Positions 25,265 through 34,978 of a DNA stretch of 41,134 nt are shown here, one piece after another. The first letter of the stretch is position 1; each line of letters starts with the position of its first letter. The notes below the pieces were generated by a model. The model was not told where the DNA came from. It was given only the letters and a program-made list of their open reading frames with translations, and did no database searches. The stretch spans positions 1 through 41,134 of the forward strand of contig SMYP01000064.1 in the NCBI GenBank assembly GCA_007050895.1, given 5' to 3'. The position numbers and the translations under genes are program-made. The stretch comes from Candidatus Bathyarchaeota archaeon (lineage in GTDB: Archaea > Thermoproteota > Bathyarchaeia > Bathyarchaeales > UBA233).

Positions 25265-25957
25265 TTGAAGTTGACTACAGGAAATCCTATGGAGCAAGAA
25301 AAAATCGTTGCGGTTTCCACCGTTGAAGCTGTTCTAGTTATAGCGGTTACTTTTATTTTGATTTTGCTTTTAGGCGGCTTGTTTTATCTTGTGCTCGACA
25401 CTGGTTTGGCTTTGATCCTTACCGAACTGATTATACTTGCTGTACCGCTAGTCTATCTATTGTCAAAAGGTGTGAACGTCAAGCGTTACGTTGGATTGGA
25501 TATAAGTCCCAAACTTGTGTTGCTGGGGTTCGCGTCTGGGGCGATTCTACTTTTTGTGGACGTCATAGTTTCATTGGTGCTTGTAATCTTCTTAGGGGAG
25601 AGCCAAGCTGTCATAGAATCAAATAAAGTGATAACTGATCTCATTTCTTCACCTTCGGGCCTTGTCGCTGTGGCAACTGCGCTAACTCTTGCTGGAATTT
25701 GTGAAGAATTTGCGTTTAGAGGTTTTCTACAGAACACTCTAACTCGTAGGTTCTCGTTTGCGCCTGCGGTTCTAATTTCTGCTCTTATTTTTGGGCTTTT
25801 CCATTTTGACATACAATTGGTTTACATTCTTTCAGCTTTGTCCGCGGGATTAGTGCTTGGATACGTATATCATCGTTGGAACTCTTACACAGTAGCGGCC
25901 ATAGCTCACTCTTCAGTGAACCTTCTAGTACTGGTTACCTTGATTCTAGGAATATAA
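25265..25957 (+). CDS. CPBP-family (Abi/Rce1-like) intramembrane protease
   Basis: A membrane protein of about 230 residues with six to eight hydrophobic helices and the CPBP metalloprotease motifs: EEFAFRGFL (motif 1, Glu-Glu-x3-Arg), FGLFHFD (His) and AHSSVN (His and Asn). The substrate is not known; family members process CaaX-like or signal-peptide-like sequences. Starts are ambiguous: TTG 25265 (GGTG 4 nt upstream), TTG 25271 or ATG 25289. It ends 10 nt before the convergent nadC stop. Confidence 0.85.
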   Translation: MKLTTGNPMEQEKIVAVSTVEAVLVIAVTFILILLLGGLFYLVLDTGLALILTELIILAVPLVYLLSKGVNVKRYVGLDISPKLVLLGFASGAILLFVDVIVSLVLVIFLGESQAVIESNKVITDLISSPSGLVAVATALTLAGICEEFAFRGFLQNTLTRRFSFAPAVLISALIFGLFHFDIQLVYILSALSAGLVLGYVYHRWNSYTVAAIAHSSVNLLVLVTLILGI

Positions 25958-25967
25958 AAAGTGACAA

Positions 25968-26825
25968 TTATTCGACGTTGACAATATCCAAGCTCATATC
26001 TAATGCTTTTGTGCTGTGGGTCAACGCGCCCATACTTATAACGTCAACTTGAGTCAAAGCGTAGTCCATCATGTTCTGTTCGGTGATTCCGCCGCTGACT
26101 TCTAATTGAACTTTCCCGAAGAATCCTGCCTTTTTAAGCGCTGCAACAGCTTCTTTGACTTGTTTTGGAGAGAAATTATCCAACATGACTATATCAGCGC
26201 TTGCTTCAGCCGCTTTCAGAGCATCCTCCGTTCTCGTAACTTCCACCTCGATTTTCTTGTTGAAAGACGCCTTTTTAGCTTTCTTAACCGCCTCTTCAAC
26301 GGTTCCGACTATCGCCACGTGATTGTCTTTCAATAAAATCATGTCGTCCAACCTCAGTCTATGAGGATCACCGCCGCCAACTAACACGGCCTTCTTGTCG
26401 AAATATAGCAAACCTGGAGCTGTTTTGCGTGTTGCCGCGATTTTCACAGTCAACTTGGCTTTTCGGAGCTTATCAGCAAGCCTTCGAGTTTTCGTAGCGA
26501 TACCGCTCATACGCGACAGCAAATTCAAAATTGTCCGCTCTGCTGAAAGAATTGTCCTAGCATTTCCCGAGATCTTCAAAATTACTGTGCTTTTCTCAAT
26601 TTCGTTGCCATCAATAACTTCCGCTTTAACGCTTAGCCCTAGACTCTTTGAAAGAATCACTGCTTCTTCTAATCCCGCGATTACTCCAGCTTCTTTTGCA
26701 ACAACTTCAGACTCAATTACGAGACTAGCAGGAACAACAGCCGCTGACGTAACATCTCCGAGTCCAACATCCTCAGCTAATAACTGCTTGAGTTTCTCTT
26801 CCAGAACCTCACGAGGCATAAACAT
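25968..26825 (-). CDS. nadC: Quinolinate phosphoribosyltransferase (decarboxylating)
   Basis: NadC converts quinolinate and PRPP to nicotinate mononucleotide in NAD synthesis. Diagnostic stretches are LAEDVGLGDVTSAAV (about 16), LNLLSRMSGIAT, ATRKTAPGLLYFDKKAVLVGGGDPHRLRLDD (about 131-160) with substrate-binding Arg, Lys and His, then LKDNHV and MLDNFSP. The 285-residue length is normal. No nadA or nadB neighbour is seen, so the rest of the pathway is elsewhere. Start could be ATG 26825 or ATG 26819. Confidence 0.95.
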   Translation of the reverse strand: MFMPREVLEEKLKQLLAEDVGLGDVTSAAVVPASLVIESEVVAKEAGVIAGLEEAVILSKSLGLSVKAEVIDGNEIEKSTVILKISGNARTILSAERTILNLLSRMSGIATKTRRLADKLRKAKLTVKIAATRKTAPGLLYFDKKAVLVGGGDPHRLRLDDMILLKDNHVAIVGTVEEAVKKAKKASFNKKIEVEVTRTEDALKAAEASADIVMLDNFSPKQVKEAVAALKKAGFFGKVQLEVSGGITEQNMMDYALTQVDVISMGALTHSTKALDMSLDIVNVE

Positions 26826-27206
26826 AAGTGGTACTCTTCTCTTTTAGGCTTAAAACAATTGCTTTTAATGGTATTAGAAACTTCATGTTGTTCTGGAGAA
26901 ATAAGGTGCGGGATAAGAAGCGCGTAACTGTACAAATCTTTCAACTTTAATCGAGTGCATAAGCTCACGAGGAAGCTATGACTGCAAACTTCCTGAGGTT
27001 TCTGGTAAGGAAACTATACTCGAACATAATAGAATCGATAGCACTATGAAATATGTCGAAATGATCAACCTCAAACATGATCAGTTTGAAGTAGTAGCAA
27101 TAGAAACAAACGGCGAAAAATCAAAGCAGAGCTGAACGCAGTTTCGGTCGAGTCATTAAAAAAAGATATAATGCTGTTTAGAAAATCTAAAAGGTTCTCA
27201 AGAAAT
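26826..27206. other. Intergenic stretch with overlapping micro-ORFs
   Basis: About 380 nt with no conventional gene. It contains a 23-codon frame at 26978-27049 preceded by GAGGAAG. That frame overlaps by ATGA a 29-codon frame at 27046-27135 (MKYVEMINLKHDQFEVVAIE...). The second frame stays open some 43 codons upstream without any canonical start, so it could be a decayed gene. Both halves are weakly supported. Confidence 0.3.
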
Positions 27207-27250
27207 CTTTAAATACAAACGCAGAAGCAACAAGGTAAAAGTTTATATTT
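27207..27250 (+). promoter_or_regulatory. Promoter region of the thermosome gene
   Basis: Two TATA-like boxes, CTTTAAATAC (27207-27216) and GTTTATATTT (27241-27250), precede the chaperonin start. The downstream one would give a leader of roughly 40 nt that carries the Shine-Dalgarno. Tandem promoters are plausible for a heat-responsive gene. Confidence 0.5.
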
Positions 27251-27311
27251 TTGGGTTCTTGCATATTTCCGATTGAAAAATAGCATTATGATTAAAGAGA
27301 GGTTTGACAAT

Positions 27312-28964
27312 ATGGCGTATTTAACAACAACTGGTTCAGGTCAACCAGTTCTGATACTAAAAGAAGGTACATCACGAAGCAGAGGAAAAGAAGCACAGAG
27401 AAACAACATAATGGCTGCACGGGTAATCGGCGAAGTCTTAAAGACAACACTTGGTCCACGTGGTATGGATAAAATGCTGATCGACAGTTTAGGCGACATA
27501 ACCATAACAAACGACGGCGCAGCAATACTCGACGAAATGGACGTTGAACATCCAGCTGCAAAAATGATGGTTGAAATCGCAAAGACCCAAGACGACATGG
27601 TTGGCGATGGCACAACCACCACCGTAGTATTAGCAAGCGAACTGCTCAAGAAAGCCGAGGACCTCCTCGACCAGAACATCCACCCAACTATACTGGTAAG
27701 TGGCTATCGAAAAGCAGCTCACAAAGCCATTGAAACCATAAACAAAGTTGCAGTCCCTGTGGATGTAAACGACCGCAAAACACTCCTCAAGGTCGCATTA
27801 ACTTCAATGGGTAGCAAAGCAGTCGGCGCAGCTCGTGAGCACTTAGCGGAAATCTCTATAGATGCGGTTAAGCAAATTATCGAGCAGCGTGGAGACAGAA
27901 AACTCGCCGATATCGAAAACATCCAACTCGTAAAGAAAACGGGCAAAAGTCTACTCGAAACGCAACTTATAAGTGGTATAATAATCGACAAAGAAGTCGT
28001 CCACTCAGGTATGCCCAAAAAGAAGGAAAACGCGAAAATCGCCCTCATTGATTCAGCTTTGGAAATCGAGAAAACCGAAATGAGCGCTGAAATTCGAATC
28101 CGTGACCCAACACAAATGCAAGCGTTCTTGGATCAAGAAACCAACATGATGAAAGCCATGGTGGACAAAATCAAAGCTGCAAAGGCTGACGTAGTTTTTT
28201 GCCAAAAAGGCGTGGACGACATGGTTCAACACTTCCTATCAAAAGAAGGTATACTTGCTGCAAGAAGAATTAAACAATCAGACATGGAAAAACTATCCCG
28301 AGCAACGGGCGGCAGAATAATCTCCGACCTAGATGACCTCACAGCCAAAGACTTAGGACAAGCCGGGTTGGTAGAAGAACGCAAAATTGGAGACGACAAA
28401 ATGATATTCGTCGAAAAATGCAAAGACCCCCACAGCGTAGCCATACTCATACGCGCAGGACTTGAACGAATGGTGGACGAAGCTGAAAGAGCTATGACCG
28501 ACTCGTTATCAGTAGTTTCAGACGTCGTCGAAAACAACAAAATTGTTGCTGGTGGTGGGGCGGTAGAAGTTGAAGTCGCTAAGGAACTTCGTAGGTACGC
28601 AACAAATGTTGGTGGTAGGGAACAGCTCGCTGTAGAAGCATTCGCAGATGCAGTTGAAATAATACCGAAAACTCTAGCCGAAAACGCAGGCTTAGAAGCT
28701 ATAGACATCATCGTAGAACTCAGGTCAACACACGAAAAACCAAAAGGAAAATACACAGGCGTCAACGTCTTCAACGGAAAAATCCAAGACAGCGTCGAAA
28801 ACGGAGTAATTGAACCCGCAGTAGTCAAAGAACAAGCCATTAAATCAGCAGCTGAGTCAGCAGCTATGATACTCAGAATAGACGATGTTATCGCAGCCAC
28901 AAAGCCAAAAGAGGGGCCTGGAGGGCCAGGTGGAATGCCTGGAGGTCCTGAGGGCGACTATTAA
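27312..28964 (+). CDS. ths: Thermosome (group II chaperonin) subunit
   Basis: ATP-driven protein-folding chamber. Signatures include [19 protein letters not shown] (about 10), [34 protein letters not shown] (about 88) and [14 protein letters not shown] (about 417). The tail is Gly-Met rich ([14 protein letters not shown]), typical of archaeal thermosomes. ATG 27312 is chosen because GAGAGGT (27297-27303) sits 8 nt upstream and the family normally starts MAYL...; upstream ATG 27288 and TTG 27273 are in frame but unsupported. It is a single-gene unit. Confidence 0.96.
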   Translation: MAYLTTTGSGQPVLILKEGTSRSRGKEAQRNNIMAARVIGEVLKTTLGPRGMDKMLIDSLGDITITNDGAAILDEMDVEHPAAKMMVEIAKTQDDMVGDGTTTTVVLASELLKKAEDLLDQNIHPTILVSGYRKAAHKAIETINKVAVPVDVNDRKTLLKVALTSMGSKAVGAAREHLAEISIDAVKQIIEQRGDRKLADIENIQLVKKTGKSLLETQLISGIIIDKEVVHSGMPKKKENAKIALIDSALEIEKTEMSAEIRIRDPTQMQAFLDQETNMMKAMVDKIKAAKADVVFCQKGVDDMVQHFLSKEGILAARRIKQSDMEKLSRATGGRIISDLDDLTAKDLGQAGLVEERKIGDDKMIFVEKCKDPHSVAILIRAGLERMVDEAERAMTDSLSVVSDVVENNKIVAGGGAVEVEVAKELRRYATNVGGREQLAVEAFADAVEIIPKTLAENAGLEAIDIIVELRSTHEKPKGKYTGVNVFNGKIQDSVENGVIEPAVVKEQAIKSAAESAAMILRIDDVIAATKPKEGPGGPGGMPGGPEGDY

Positions 28965-28982
28965 ACCCCTAAAACCCCATTA

Positions 28983-28993
28983 TTTTTTCTTTT
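28983..28993 (+). terminator. T-rich terminator of the thermosome gene
   Basis: The T-run TTTTTTCTTTT begins 19 nt after the stop codon, the usual archaeal intrinsic terminator form. Confidence 0.6.
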
Positions 28994-29420
28994 GATATAC
29001 TATTCTTATTAAATCAAACATTTAGTAACGCTTGCCATTTACGCTCGAATATTGTAGTCCAGTCACATCAAGACAAACATAGCGTTTTAATCCTTAAAAC
29101 TTCCTCTTTCTTTGATGATGCTGAAATAGGATCTCTGGTTTCTACAGCGGTCACTGGGCTTTAAACATAGCTCCATGTGGAGATACTTTGAAATTCAATT
29201 TTCGCAATATCAGAAAAATCTAAAGTCAAAAGTACAATAGTCCAATATAACATCCACATATTAGAGAGACATTTGAATGTCCCGTGTTTATGTTATCTCG
29301 CTTCGGACCGGACTTACTAGGCTTGAGCATCGCATAAAAAAATGAACCCTAAAGGAGAAACAAGCGGAAAATCAAATATTTCCAAGTTTTAGGGACGGTC
29401 TTGTGTACTATCTGTAGCGA
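28994..29420. other. Intergenic stretch, about 430 nt, no supported gene
   Basis: AT-rich, between the plus-strand thermosome and the minus-strand ferredoxin gene. Contains a motif shared with another gap (29051-29074), a short hairpin CTCCA/TGGAG near 29171-29182, and only very short frames. Nothing else is recognised. Confidence 0.4.
29051..29074 (+). repeat. Intergenic motif shared with 36694-36717
   Basis: ATTGTAGTCCAGTCACATCA resembles ATTATAGTCCGGTCACATTG at 36694: about 16 of the first 20 bases agree and all differences are transitions, with partial similarity beyond. Both lie in gaps free of genes. Origin unknown. Confidence 0.3.
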
Positions 29421-30425
29421 TTATTTTGACCTGAAGAATAATTTCCTCAACGATTTTGGGATTTTTCCAGCTGAATTTCTTGACTTGAACAGTCGTTTTC
29501 CTGCTATCTTTAGCTTTATTGCGTCTGGGTGGGGGCAGCTCTCAACGCAACTTGCGCATAGTATACACTGTGAACTGTATATTTTTCCATTCTTTTGTTC
29601 ATACAGTTCGTTAACTTGTGTAGGACAAGCAATCTTGCAGACTTCACAATCCTTGCATTTCTTTTCGTCCTTTTCGATGTAAAGTAGAGGTGACCATTTG
29701 AATCCCTTAAACCTGTTTATAATGGCTAAGGATGAGCCTGTTGGACAAAAGCGGCACCAAACACGTCTAAATAGAACCATACCTACTAGGGTTAAACTGA
29801 CAAAGACAACAGTTATTGCCAAACCAACATCTCCGCTAATGTAGGTAACGATGTTTTGAGCATATGGATAGTTTAAGTAAATTGAGTTGAGTGAAAATGG
29901 AGTAGTATATGGCACTATAAGCGGTGTCAATGGATCAATCAAAAATGTGTATGGTCGAAAAGGACCAGAAAGAAATCGCAGCATAAGTACACCAAAATCA
30001 AGACTTGGTAACGGATCCATAAACCATAATAATGTTGGCAGAAGCAAGAAAAACAACAATAAAATGTATCTTAGATAGTGCAGACTTTTATTAAGTCTGT
30101 CAGGGAGAATTCGGTTAGTCCTTCTAAACCTTCTTTTTAACTGAGAAATTACATCCATGAGAAAACCGAAGGGGCAAAGCCAACCACAATACAACCGGCC
30201 CAAAAAAATCGTCAATAGAAACAATAATAGATAGTAAGATAGCGGAATAAGTTTAGAGAAAAGGTAAAAGATTGTCGCAGAAGCAACTGCTTGGACAACC
30301 AATCTGGAATAAGTTATTCTTGTTCTCAAGTTTTCCTTCCATATTAAAACGATCAAAACGCCAGCTATCCCAAATGCCGCAAGCGCCGATAATCTTAGTG
30401 CGTCACCTATTATTTCCCAAATCAT
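29421..30425 (-). CDS. NapH/CcoG-like membrane polyferredoxin
   Basis: A 334-residue membrane protein with about five hydrophobic helices and several Cys clusters. Two are the membrane-edge CxxxCP motifs (YCGWLCPFG near residue 83 and WCRFCPTGS near 224). Two are a C-terminal ferredoxin domain (CKDCEVCKIACP and CILCASCVESCP, about 262-303). This is the NapH/CcoG/YccM plan, moving electrons across or along the membrane. It follows the CARDB protein by 99 nt on the same strand and is divergent from hcp, so a joint redox role is possible but inferred. Confidence 0.85.
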   Translation of the reverse strand: MIWEIIGDALRLSALAAFGIAGVLIVLIWKENLRTRITYSRLVVQAVASATIFYLFSKLIPLSYYLLLFLLTIFLGRLYCGWLCPFGFLMDVISQLKRRFRRTNRILPDRLNKSLHYLRYILLLFFLLLPTLLWFMDPLPSLDFGVLMLRFLSGPFRPYTFLIDPLTPLIVPYTTPFSLNSIYLNYPYAQNIVTYISGDVGLAITVVFVSLTLVGMVLFRRVWCRFCPTGSSLAIINRFKGFKWSPLLYIEKDEKKCKDCEVCKIACPTQVNELYEQKNGKIYSSQCILCASCVESCPHPDAIKLKIAGKRLFKSRNSAGKIPKSLRKLFFRSK

Positions 30426-30524
30426 CTAAACCCATGGTTCCCCCCGAGAGCTTTTAAAGCTTGCACATATTTTGCCTTTGTTCCGTTTATCATGTCAGCT
30501 CTTTCACCGTTTCGTTTTCTTAGG

Positions 30525-32777
30525 CTACGGTGGGCTAATTATTCTTGTATTGTATTCTTCGAGGTACGCCAAATGCGCTGGATCATATGGATAGCTTTCA
30601 GTTTCAGGATAAGGATATCCACTCATACCTTGGAATGGCAATGGATCAACCGAGAAGTTGAATCCGAAACCCCAAGCTCCAGGTTCGTCTTTATAGAAAC
30701 ATGCTGTCACTATGAAGTACTCTCTTACCATACCTGCGTCAGCTGCGGTTAAGTTGGCGATTGGAAATCGAGCATAAATTTGGTCACCTTGTCTTCCAAT
30801 CACATACATTTCGTCAGCAATTTGCACGAGGGGTGTTACGTCACCATATCTTGTGAACGCCCCGTAAGATTTGGAGAAGGTTTCCCATCCAATTTGGACA
30901 AGAGTTGCTTGATCAGCGATGATTTTTTGTACTGTTATGTTCTCTTGTGTTGAAAGATCGATTCCAATGTAGTCCCAACTTATATTCCAAAAATTGTTAA
31001 TTCTAATTTGGTAATCAGTTGTCCCGGCTGGAAATAGATCAGTGATGTCCACCACGAACATTCTAGGAACATAGTCTGATGGCAGAGGAATTTGTTTATC
31101 CTTGGGCACTCTTATCCAGCTACCATTCGCATCCTTGACTTCCATGTATGGAGCTGGACAAATCTCCGTGCCATCTGTTATTAACCCTTGCGAAGCTGCC
31201 TCCTCGAAACTGGCTATCCATGGGTAATAGGGTGCTGGGTCCCCCCAATCAGCTATGCCTGTAAGTAATAGTTTGATTTGCTTTGCACCAGACAGATTGC
31301 CCAAGTCTACAGTTAGCTGGTTCAAGCTGATGTTATTCCATGATTGACTATAAAGTCCGTTGTTTCCAGGCGTGAAAATTCCGTCAAGTTGTGCAATCAG
31401 TGATAAAACATTTTCCCCTTCCGCGTTTGTGTCAACTGGTGCCCAAATATAAGTCGCGTTTACAGGAGACATTAGAGTTGTTGGATTCACTGTATAGATT
31501 TGATCGTTAAAAACCGTATTGACATAATTGCTCATTGTGGTATATACATCCACATCTGCCGGGTGGTCAACCACCATCATGTAAGCTGAGTCAAAATAGA
31601 AAAGTTCGTCCCATTGCTGAGTTAGAACGATGTCGAAATAGCCGTCTTTTGCTTGAATCAGGTCCTCACCCAATTTAATGTAGTCCCATTTATTTCCTCC
31701 AGCAAAAACGATTTGACCGTCTGCGTTGATGTGATCGATGTCTCCTAACCATCCAGAGTTTGAGACTTCACAAATATAGACATATTGCGTTCCATTCCAA
31801 ACGTAAAGTGAGGGGCAAGATGCCCATCCGCTGACTAAAGTATATGTCGCAACCAATATCAAACGGCTGTCCAAAGTGAAACTTCTCGTACTGCTTGTTA
31901 GCCCATCACTCCAATATGAGAATTCCAGTATGCCGGTCCCAACATCGAAAACATCAGGTACGGAAATGGTGTATTCTCCAACAGGAAGAACAAGTAGGTA
32001 ACCAGTTTCATAATCTTCACCATTCAAAGTGAAAGGCAATGGTTGAGTTCCACCACCGGATCTGCCAATTAAAAGCGTATGATACCCTGTCTTTATAACC
32101 GTATATGAACCACTTAAAGTGTTCAGTTTAACCGTGTGTTTTCCTTCTGTTGATGATGCATTGACAGTAAATTCAACGGTTTCAGTTGCACCGGCTTCTA
32201 ACGCAATAATCTTGTATTCTAAAATTTCATTGTCCACAACTATTTTGACGGTGAGCTCATCTGCTTGTGAGGTGGGATTCTGAGCAGTAGCAGTTAATGT
32301 AACTGGCTCGTCTGCCCAAACTTCATACGGCGCTACCTTAAGATTTGACAAGATTATGTTGCTTGTTTCAGGTGGTGCAGGTTTAACAAGGAATGCTCCA
32401 TTCAAATTGCCGACTTTAACACTATGATTTCCAACAACAGTTTCTACATAACTGAACTCTATAATTTCAGATGCGCCAGCTGCAAGAGTTATGTTCTTTG
32501 TGTCTTTTAAAATATCGTTAATCTCAAGATTTAAGCTTTCGTTGCCTTCAACATCACCAACATTAGTTGTATTTAGCGATATGCTTATAGCTTCACCCGG
32601 ATAAATTTCAGACGGATCAACAATTAGGTTTGAAAAAGTGAATTTTGCTGGTTTTGATCCAACAACGATTAAGCCTTGATCCTGGAAGTAAAAGTAAGTC
32701 GAGATGACTGCGCCCAAGAAGATTAGATCGATAATTAGAAACGCTTTAAGCTTAGATATAGCTAAACGTGACCGCAT
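30525..32777 (-). CDS. Secreted, membrane-anchored CARDB-domain protein
   Basis: A 750-residue protein with an uncleaved N-terminal signal anchor (KAFLIIDLIFLGAVISTYFYF, about 11-30). Two CARDB-like Ig-fold modules follow (about 45-130 and 140-235; each has a P-E-E/GEAISISLNTTNVG-like pattern), then a beta-rich region rich in W, Y, N and D with CPSLYVWNGTQYVYICE near 345. Many N-x-S/T sequons suggest heavy N-glycosylation on the outer surface. Function unknown; probable cell-surface binding or assembly. A TATA box at 32809-32820 is about 38 nt before ATG 32777 and no Shine-Dalgarno is seen. Confidence 0.75.
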   Translation of the reverse strand: MRSRLAISKLKAFLIIDLIFLGAVISTYFYFQDQGLIVVGSKPAKFTFSNLIVDPSEIYPGEAISISLNTTNVGDVEGNESLNLEINDILKDTKNITLAAGASEIIEFSYVETVVGNHSVKVGNLNGAFLVKPAPPETSNIILSNLKVAPYEVWADEPVTLTATAQNPTSQADELTVKIVVDNEILEYKIIALEAGATETVEFTVNASSTEGKHTVKLNTLSGSYTVIKTGYHTLLIGRSGGGTQPLPFTLNGEDYETGYLLVLPVGEYTISVPDVFDVGTGILEFSYWSDGLTSSTRSFTLDSRLILVATYTLVSGWASCPSLYVWNGTQYVYICEVSNSGWLGDIDHINADGQIVFAGGNKWDYIKLGEDLIQAKDGYFDIVLTQQWDELFYFDSAYMMVVDHPADVDVYTTMSNYVNTVFNDQIYTVNPTTLMSPVNATYIWAPVDTNAEGENVLSLIAQLDGIFTPGNNGLYSQSWNNISLNQLTVDLGNLSGAKQIKLLLTGIADWGDPAPYYPWIASFEEAASQGLITDGTEICPAPYMEVKDANGSWIRVPKDKQIPLPSDYVPRMFVVDITDLFPAGTTDYQIRINNFWNISWDYIGIDLSTQENITVQKIIADQATLVQIGWETFSKSYGAFTRYGDVTPLVQIADEMYVIGRQGDQIYARFPIANLTAADAGMVREYFIVTACFYKDEPGAWGFGFNFSVDPLPFQGMSGYPYPETESYPYDPAHLAYLEEYNTRIISPP

Positions 32778-32808
32778 TCTTCGGGCCCGTTCAATTGTTA
32801 GAAAGAAC

Positions 32809-32820
32809 TGATATATAATT
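32809..32820 (-). promoter_or_regulatory. TATA element of the CARDB gene
   Basis: AATTATATATCA on the minus strand lies about 38 nt before ATG 32777, consistent with a short leader. Confidence 0.5.
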
Positions 32821-33137
32821 ATGATTATATTTACCCATAGAAAGAGCCTGAATTAAATTTGACCGGCTGAATGGATTCTCCTTTTATTCTTCTATTGAAA
32901 TGCGTCGCGCCCCATGTTGAAGTGGAAAGTGAAGTAGGCATGAGAGTTTGAGCTCGCGACCGAGTGTAGATGTTACCTGCACATCCCCACTGTTAGTGCA
33001 AGTCCAGCAGATCAAGACTGAGATTACGATTTCTCCCGCGTTTTATTGCCTTTTTCATTGCGATTAGCAAAACGAGACTTCTGGGTTTTATGGTTGCAAC
33101 CACTAGGGATTATGGGAACCGTTTCTATAGGTTTGAA

Positions 33138-33153
33138 CCCTTACTGATAAGGG
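33138..33153 (+). promoter_or_regulatory. Perfect hairpin in the hcp upstream region
   Basis: CCCTTA (33138-33143) and TAAGGG (33148-33153) form a perfect 6-bp inverted repeat with a 4-nt loop, about 50 nt before the hcp start and just upstream of the AT-rich promoter. As DNA it is a candidate operator for a dimeric regulator. Confidence 0.35.
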
Positions 33154-33200
33154 GCAAGAGATATTTACGTTCGCAATTAATTTATAACAGGTGAATTCTG

Positions 33201-34865
33201 GTGAATAAAGATTCGATGTTCTGTTTTCAATGTGAGCAAACTGCTCAGGGAAAAGGGTGCACCACTATTGGTGTTTGTGGAAAAAACCCTGAAGTAAATG
33301 CGCTTCAAGACTTGTTAATTTACATGCTGAAAGGACTGTCTCAACTATCATTAGAAGGACAAAAAGTGGGGGTCAAAGATGATGAATTAAACCTCTTCAT
33401 TTGCAAGTCAGCATTTGCCACATTAACTAACGTAAACTTCGACCCACCGATACTGCTTGAATATATTAAAAAGTCAGCGCGATTCCGCGATATTCTCCTT
33501 GAGAAAGTGCGTTCCGCAGGAGGAAATGTCGGATTTCATGGTCCAGTTGATATGCTGCTTGAAAAGACAAGAGAGGGGTTGATTAGACAGGGAGAACAGG
33601 TAGGAGTTAACGCCAATCGCTCAATCGATCCTGACTTACATGCGCTTCACTGGCTCCTTATCTTTGGGATAAAAGGAGTAGCAGCCTATGCTTATCATGC
33701 GTATCGACTTGGAAAGAAAGATAGCAGAGTTTTCGAGTTCATTCAGCAGGGTCTTGCGGCAACCTTGGATGAGTCGTTGGACGTTGAGGACTTTTTTAAC
33801 CTTGCTTTGAAATGTGGAGAAATCAATATCAGAGCCATGGAACTATTGGATGCTGGAAACACTGAAACTTATGGTGATCCAGTTCCCACGAGAGTTCCTT
33901 TAGGTCATAAGAAAGGCAAAGCAATTCTGGTATCGGGTCACGATCTGAAGGATCTAGCTGAAGTTCTGAAGCAAAGCGAGGCCAAGGGCCTCTATGTTTA
34001 CTCACATGGAGAAATGTTGCCTGCTCATGCTTATCCCAATTTGAAGAAATATCGTCACTTTTTCGGCCATTATGGCACCGCATGGCAAAATCAACAAAAA
34101 GAATTCGTGGATTTTCCTGGTGCAATTTTGATGACCACTAACTGTCTTCAGAGACCTATAGACAACTACAAAGAAAATCTATTCACTTCCGGTCCAGTAG
34201 GCTGGCCAGGTGTAACTCACGTTGAGTCTTCCAACGGGGTAAGAGCCGATTTCTGTCTTGTCATAGAAAAAGCATTGGAAATGCCGGGATTTAGCGAGGA
34301 GATGGCGGATCATACAGTGACTGTTGGCTATGGAAGGCAGTCATTTCTTTCGTTGGTAGATAATATCACTGAGTTAGTGATGAAAGGGCGCGTTAATTCT
34401 TTCTTCCTCGTGGCTGGTTGCGACGGTGCCAAACCTGGGCGTAATTACTATACTGAGTTTGTTGAGAAGGCTCCTGATGACTCTCTTGTTCTGACTTTGG
34501 CTTGTGGGAAGTTCAGGTTCTTTGACAAAGATTTAGGTCAGATCGATGGCATCCCCAGATTATTGGATATTGGGCAATGTAACGATGCTTATTCAGCTAT
34601 CAAAGTAGCTGAGGCTTTTCAAGAGATATTTGGGTCTAAGATTAGTGAATTACCCTTGTTCTTTATACTTTCGTGGTATGAGCAAAAGGCTGTGGCTATT
34701 CTACTGTCTCTTTTCCATCTAGGGGTAAAAAACATTCGGTTAGGACCTAGTCTTCCTGCGTTTATGACTCCGAGAATCCTCAAAAGGTTTGGCGTAGAAC
34801 CTATAAAAACTCCTGACGAGGATCTAAAAGCAATTCTCGATTATGTTACAGGTGTTGCCCTTTGA
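33201..34865 (+). CDS. hcp: Hybrid cluster protein (hydroxylamine/NO reductase family)
   Basis: Hcp carries an [Fe4S2O2] hybrid cluster and reduces nitric oxide or hydroxylamine in anaerobes. The N-terminal cluster ligands are C-x2-C-x8-C-x5-C (CFQCEQTAQGKGCTTIGVCG), the class I pattern of strict anaerobes. Hybrid-cluster ligands appear in order: SGHDLKD, SHGEMLP, TTNCLQR, AGCDGAKPG, LACGKFRF, GQCNDAYSA and SWYEQKAV. The 554-residue length is full size. GTG 33201 has AGGTGA 7 nt upstream; ATG 33216 is the alternative and matches the usual MFC start. Neighbours are an FeS membrane protein (divergent) and a cobalamin-fold protein downstream. Confidence 0.95.
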   Translation: MNKDSMFCFQCEQTAQGKGCTTIGVCGKNPEVNALQDLLIYMLKGLSQLSLEGQKVGVKDDELNLFICKSAFATLTNVNFDPPILLEYIKKSARFRDILLEKVRSAGGNVGFHGPVDMLLEKTREGLIRQGEQVGVNANRSIDPDLHALHWLLIFGIKGVAAYAYHAYRLGKKDSRVFEFIQQGLAATLDESLDVEDFFNLALKCGEINIRAMELLDAGNTETYGDPVPTRVPLGHKKGKAILVSGHDLKDLAEVLKQSEAKGLYVYSHGEMLPAHAYPNLKKYRHFFGHYGTAWQNQQKEFVDFPGAILMTTNCLQRPIDNYKENLFTSGPVGWPGVTHVESSNGVRADFCLVIEKALEMPGFSEEMADHTVTVGYGRQSFLSLVDNITELVMKGRVNSFFLVAGCDGAKPGRNYYTEFVEKAPDDSLVLTLACGKFRFFDKDLGQIDGIPRLLDIGQCNDAYSAIKVAEAFQEIFGSKISELPLFFILSWYEQKAVAILLSLFHLGVKNIRLGPSLPAFMTPRILKRFGVEPIKTPDEDLKAILDYVTGVAL

Positions 34866-34978
34866 GTCATAAATACCCGCATTTTCATCGACATTTTTTC
34901 TTGTTGCAGTTTGTAGACGAATTAGTATTACTGGAGGCTTTGATCGCTAATTTTGAAGGATATAGGAGGTGGTTTTGA

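Larger units (their letters stand above)
32778..33200. other. Divergent promoter gap, about 420 nt, with small hairpins
   Basis: Between the CARDB gene (minus) and hcp (plus). Holds the minus-strand TATA at 32809-32820, a 5-bp hairpin GATGT/ACATC (about 32970-32985), CACTgttAGTG just after it, the 10-nt palindrome GGTTGCAACC, and the hairpin CCCTTA-ctga-TAAGGG (33138-33153). No coding frame supported. Confidence 0.4.

Noticed and set aside
29401..29682. 93-codon plus-strand frame
   Set aside because: It lies antisense to the well-supported membrane ferredoxin gene and has no ribosome site or recognisable product.
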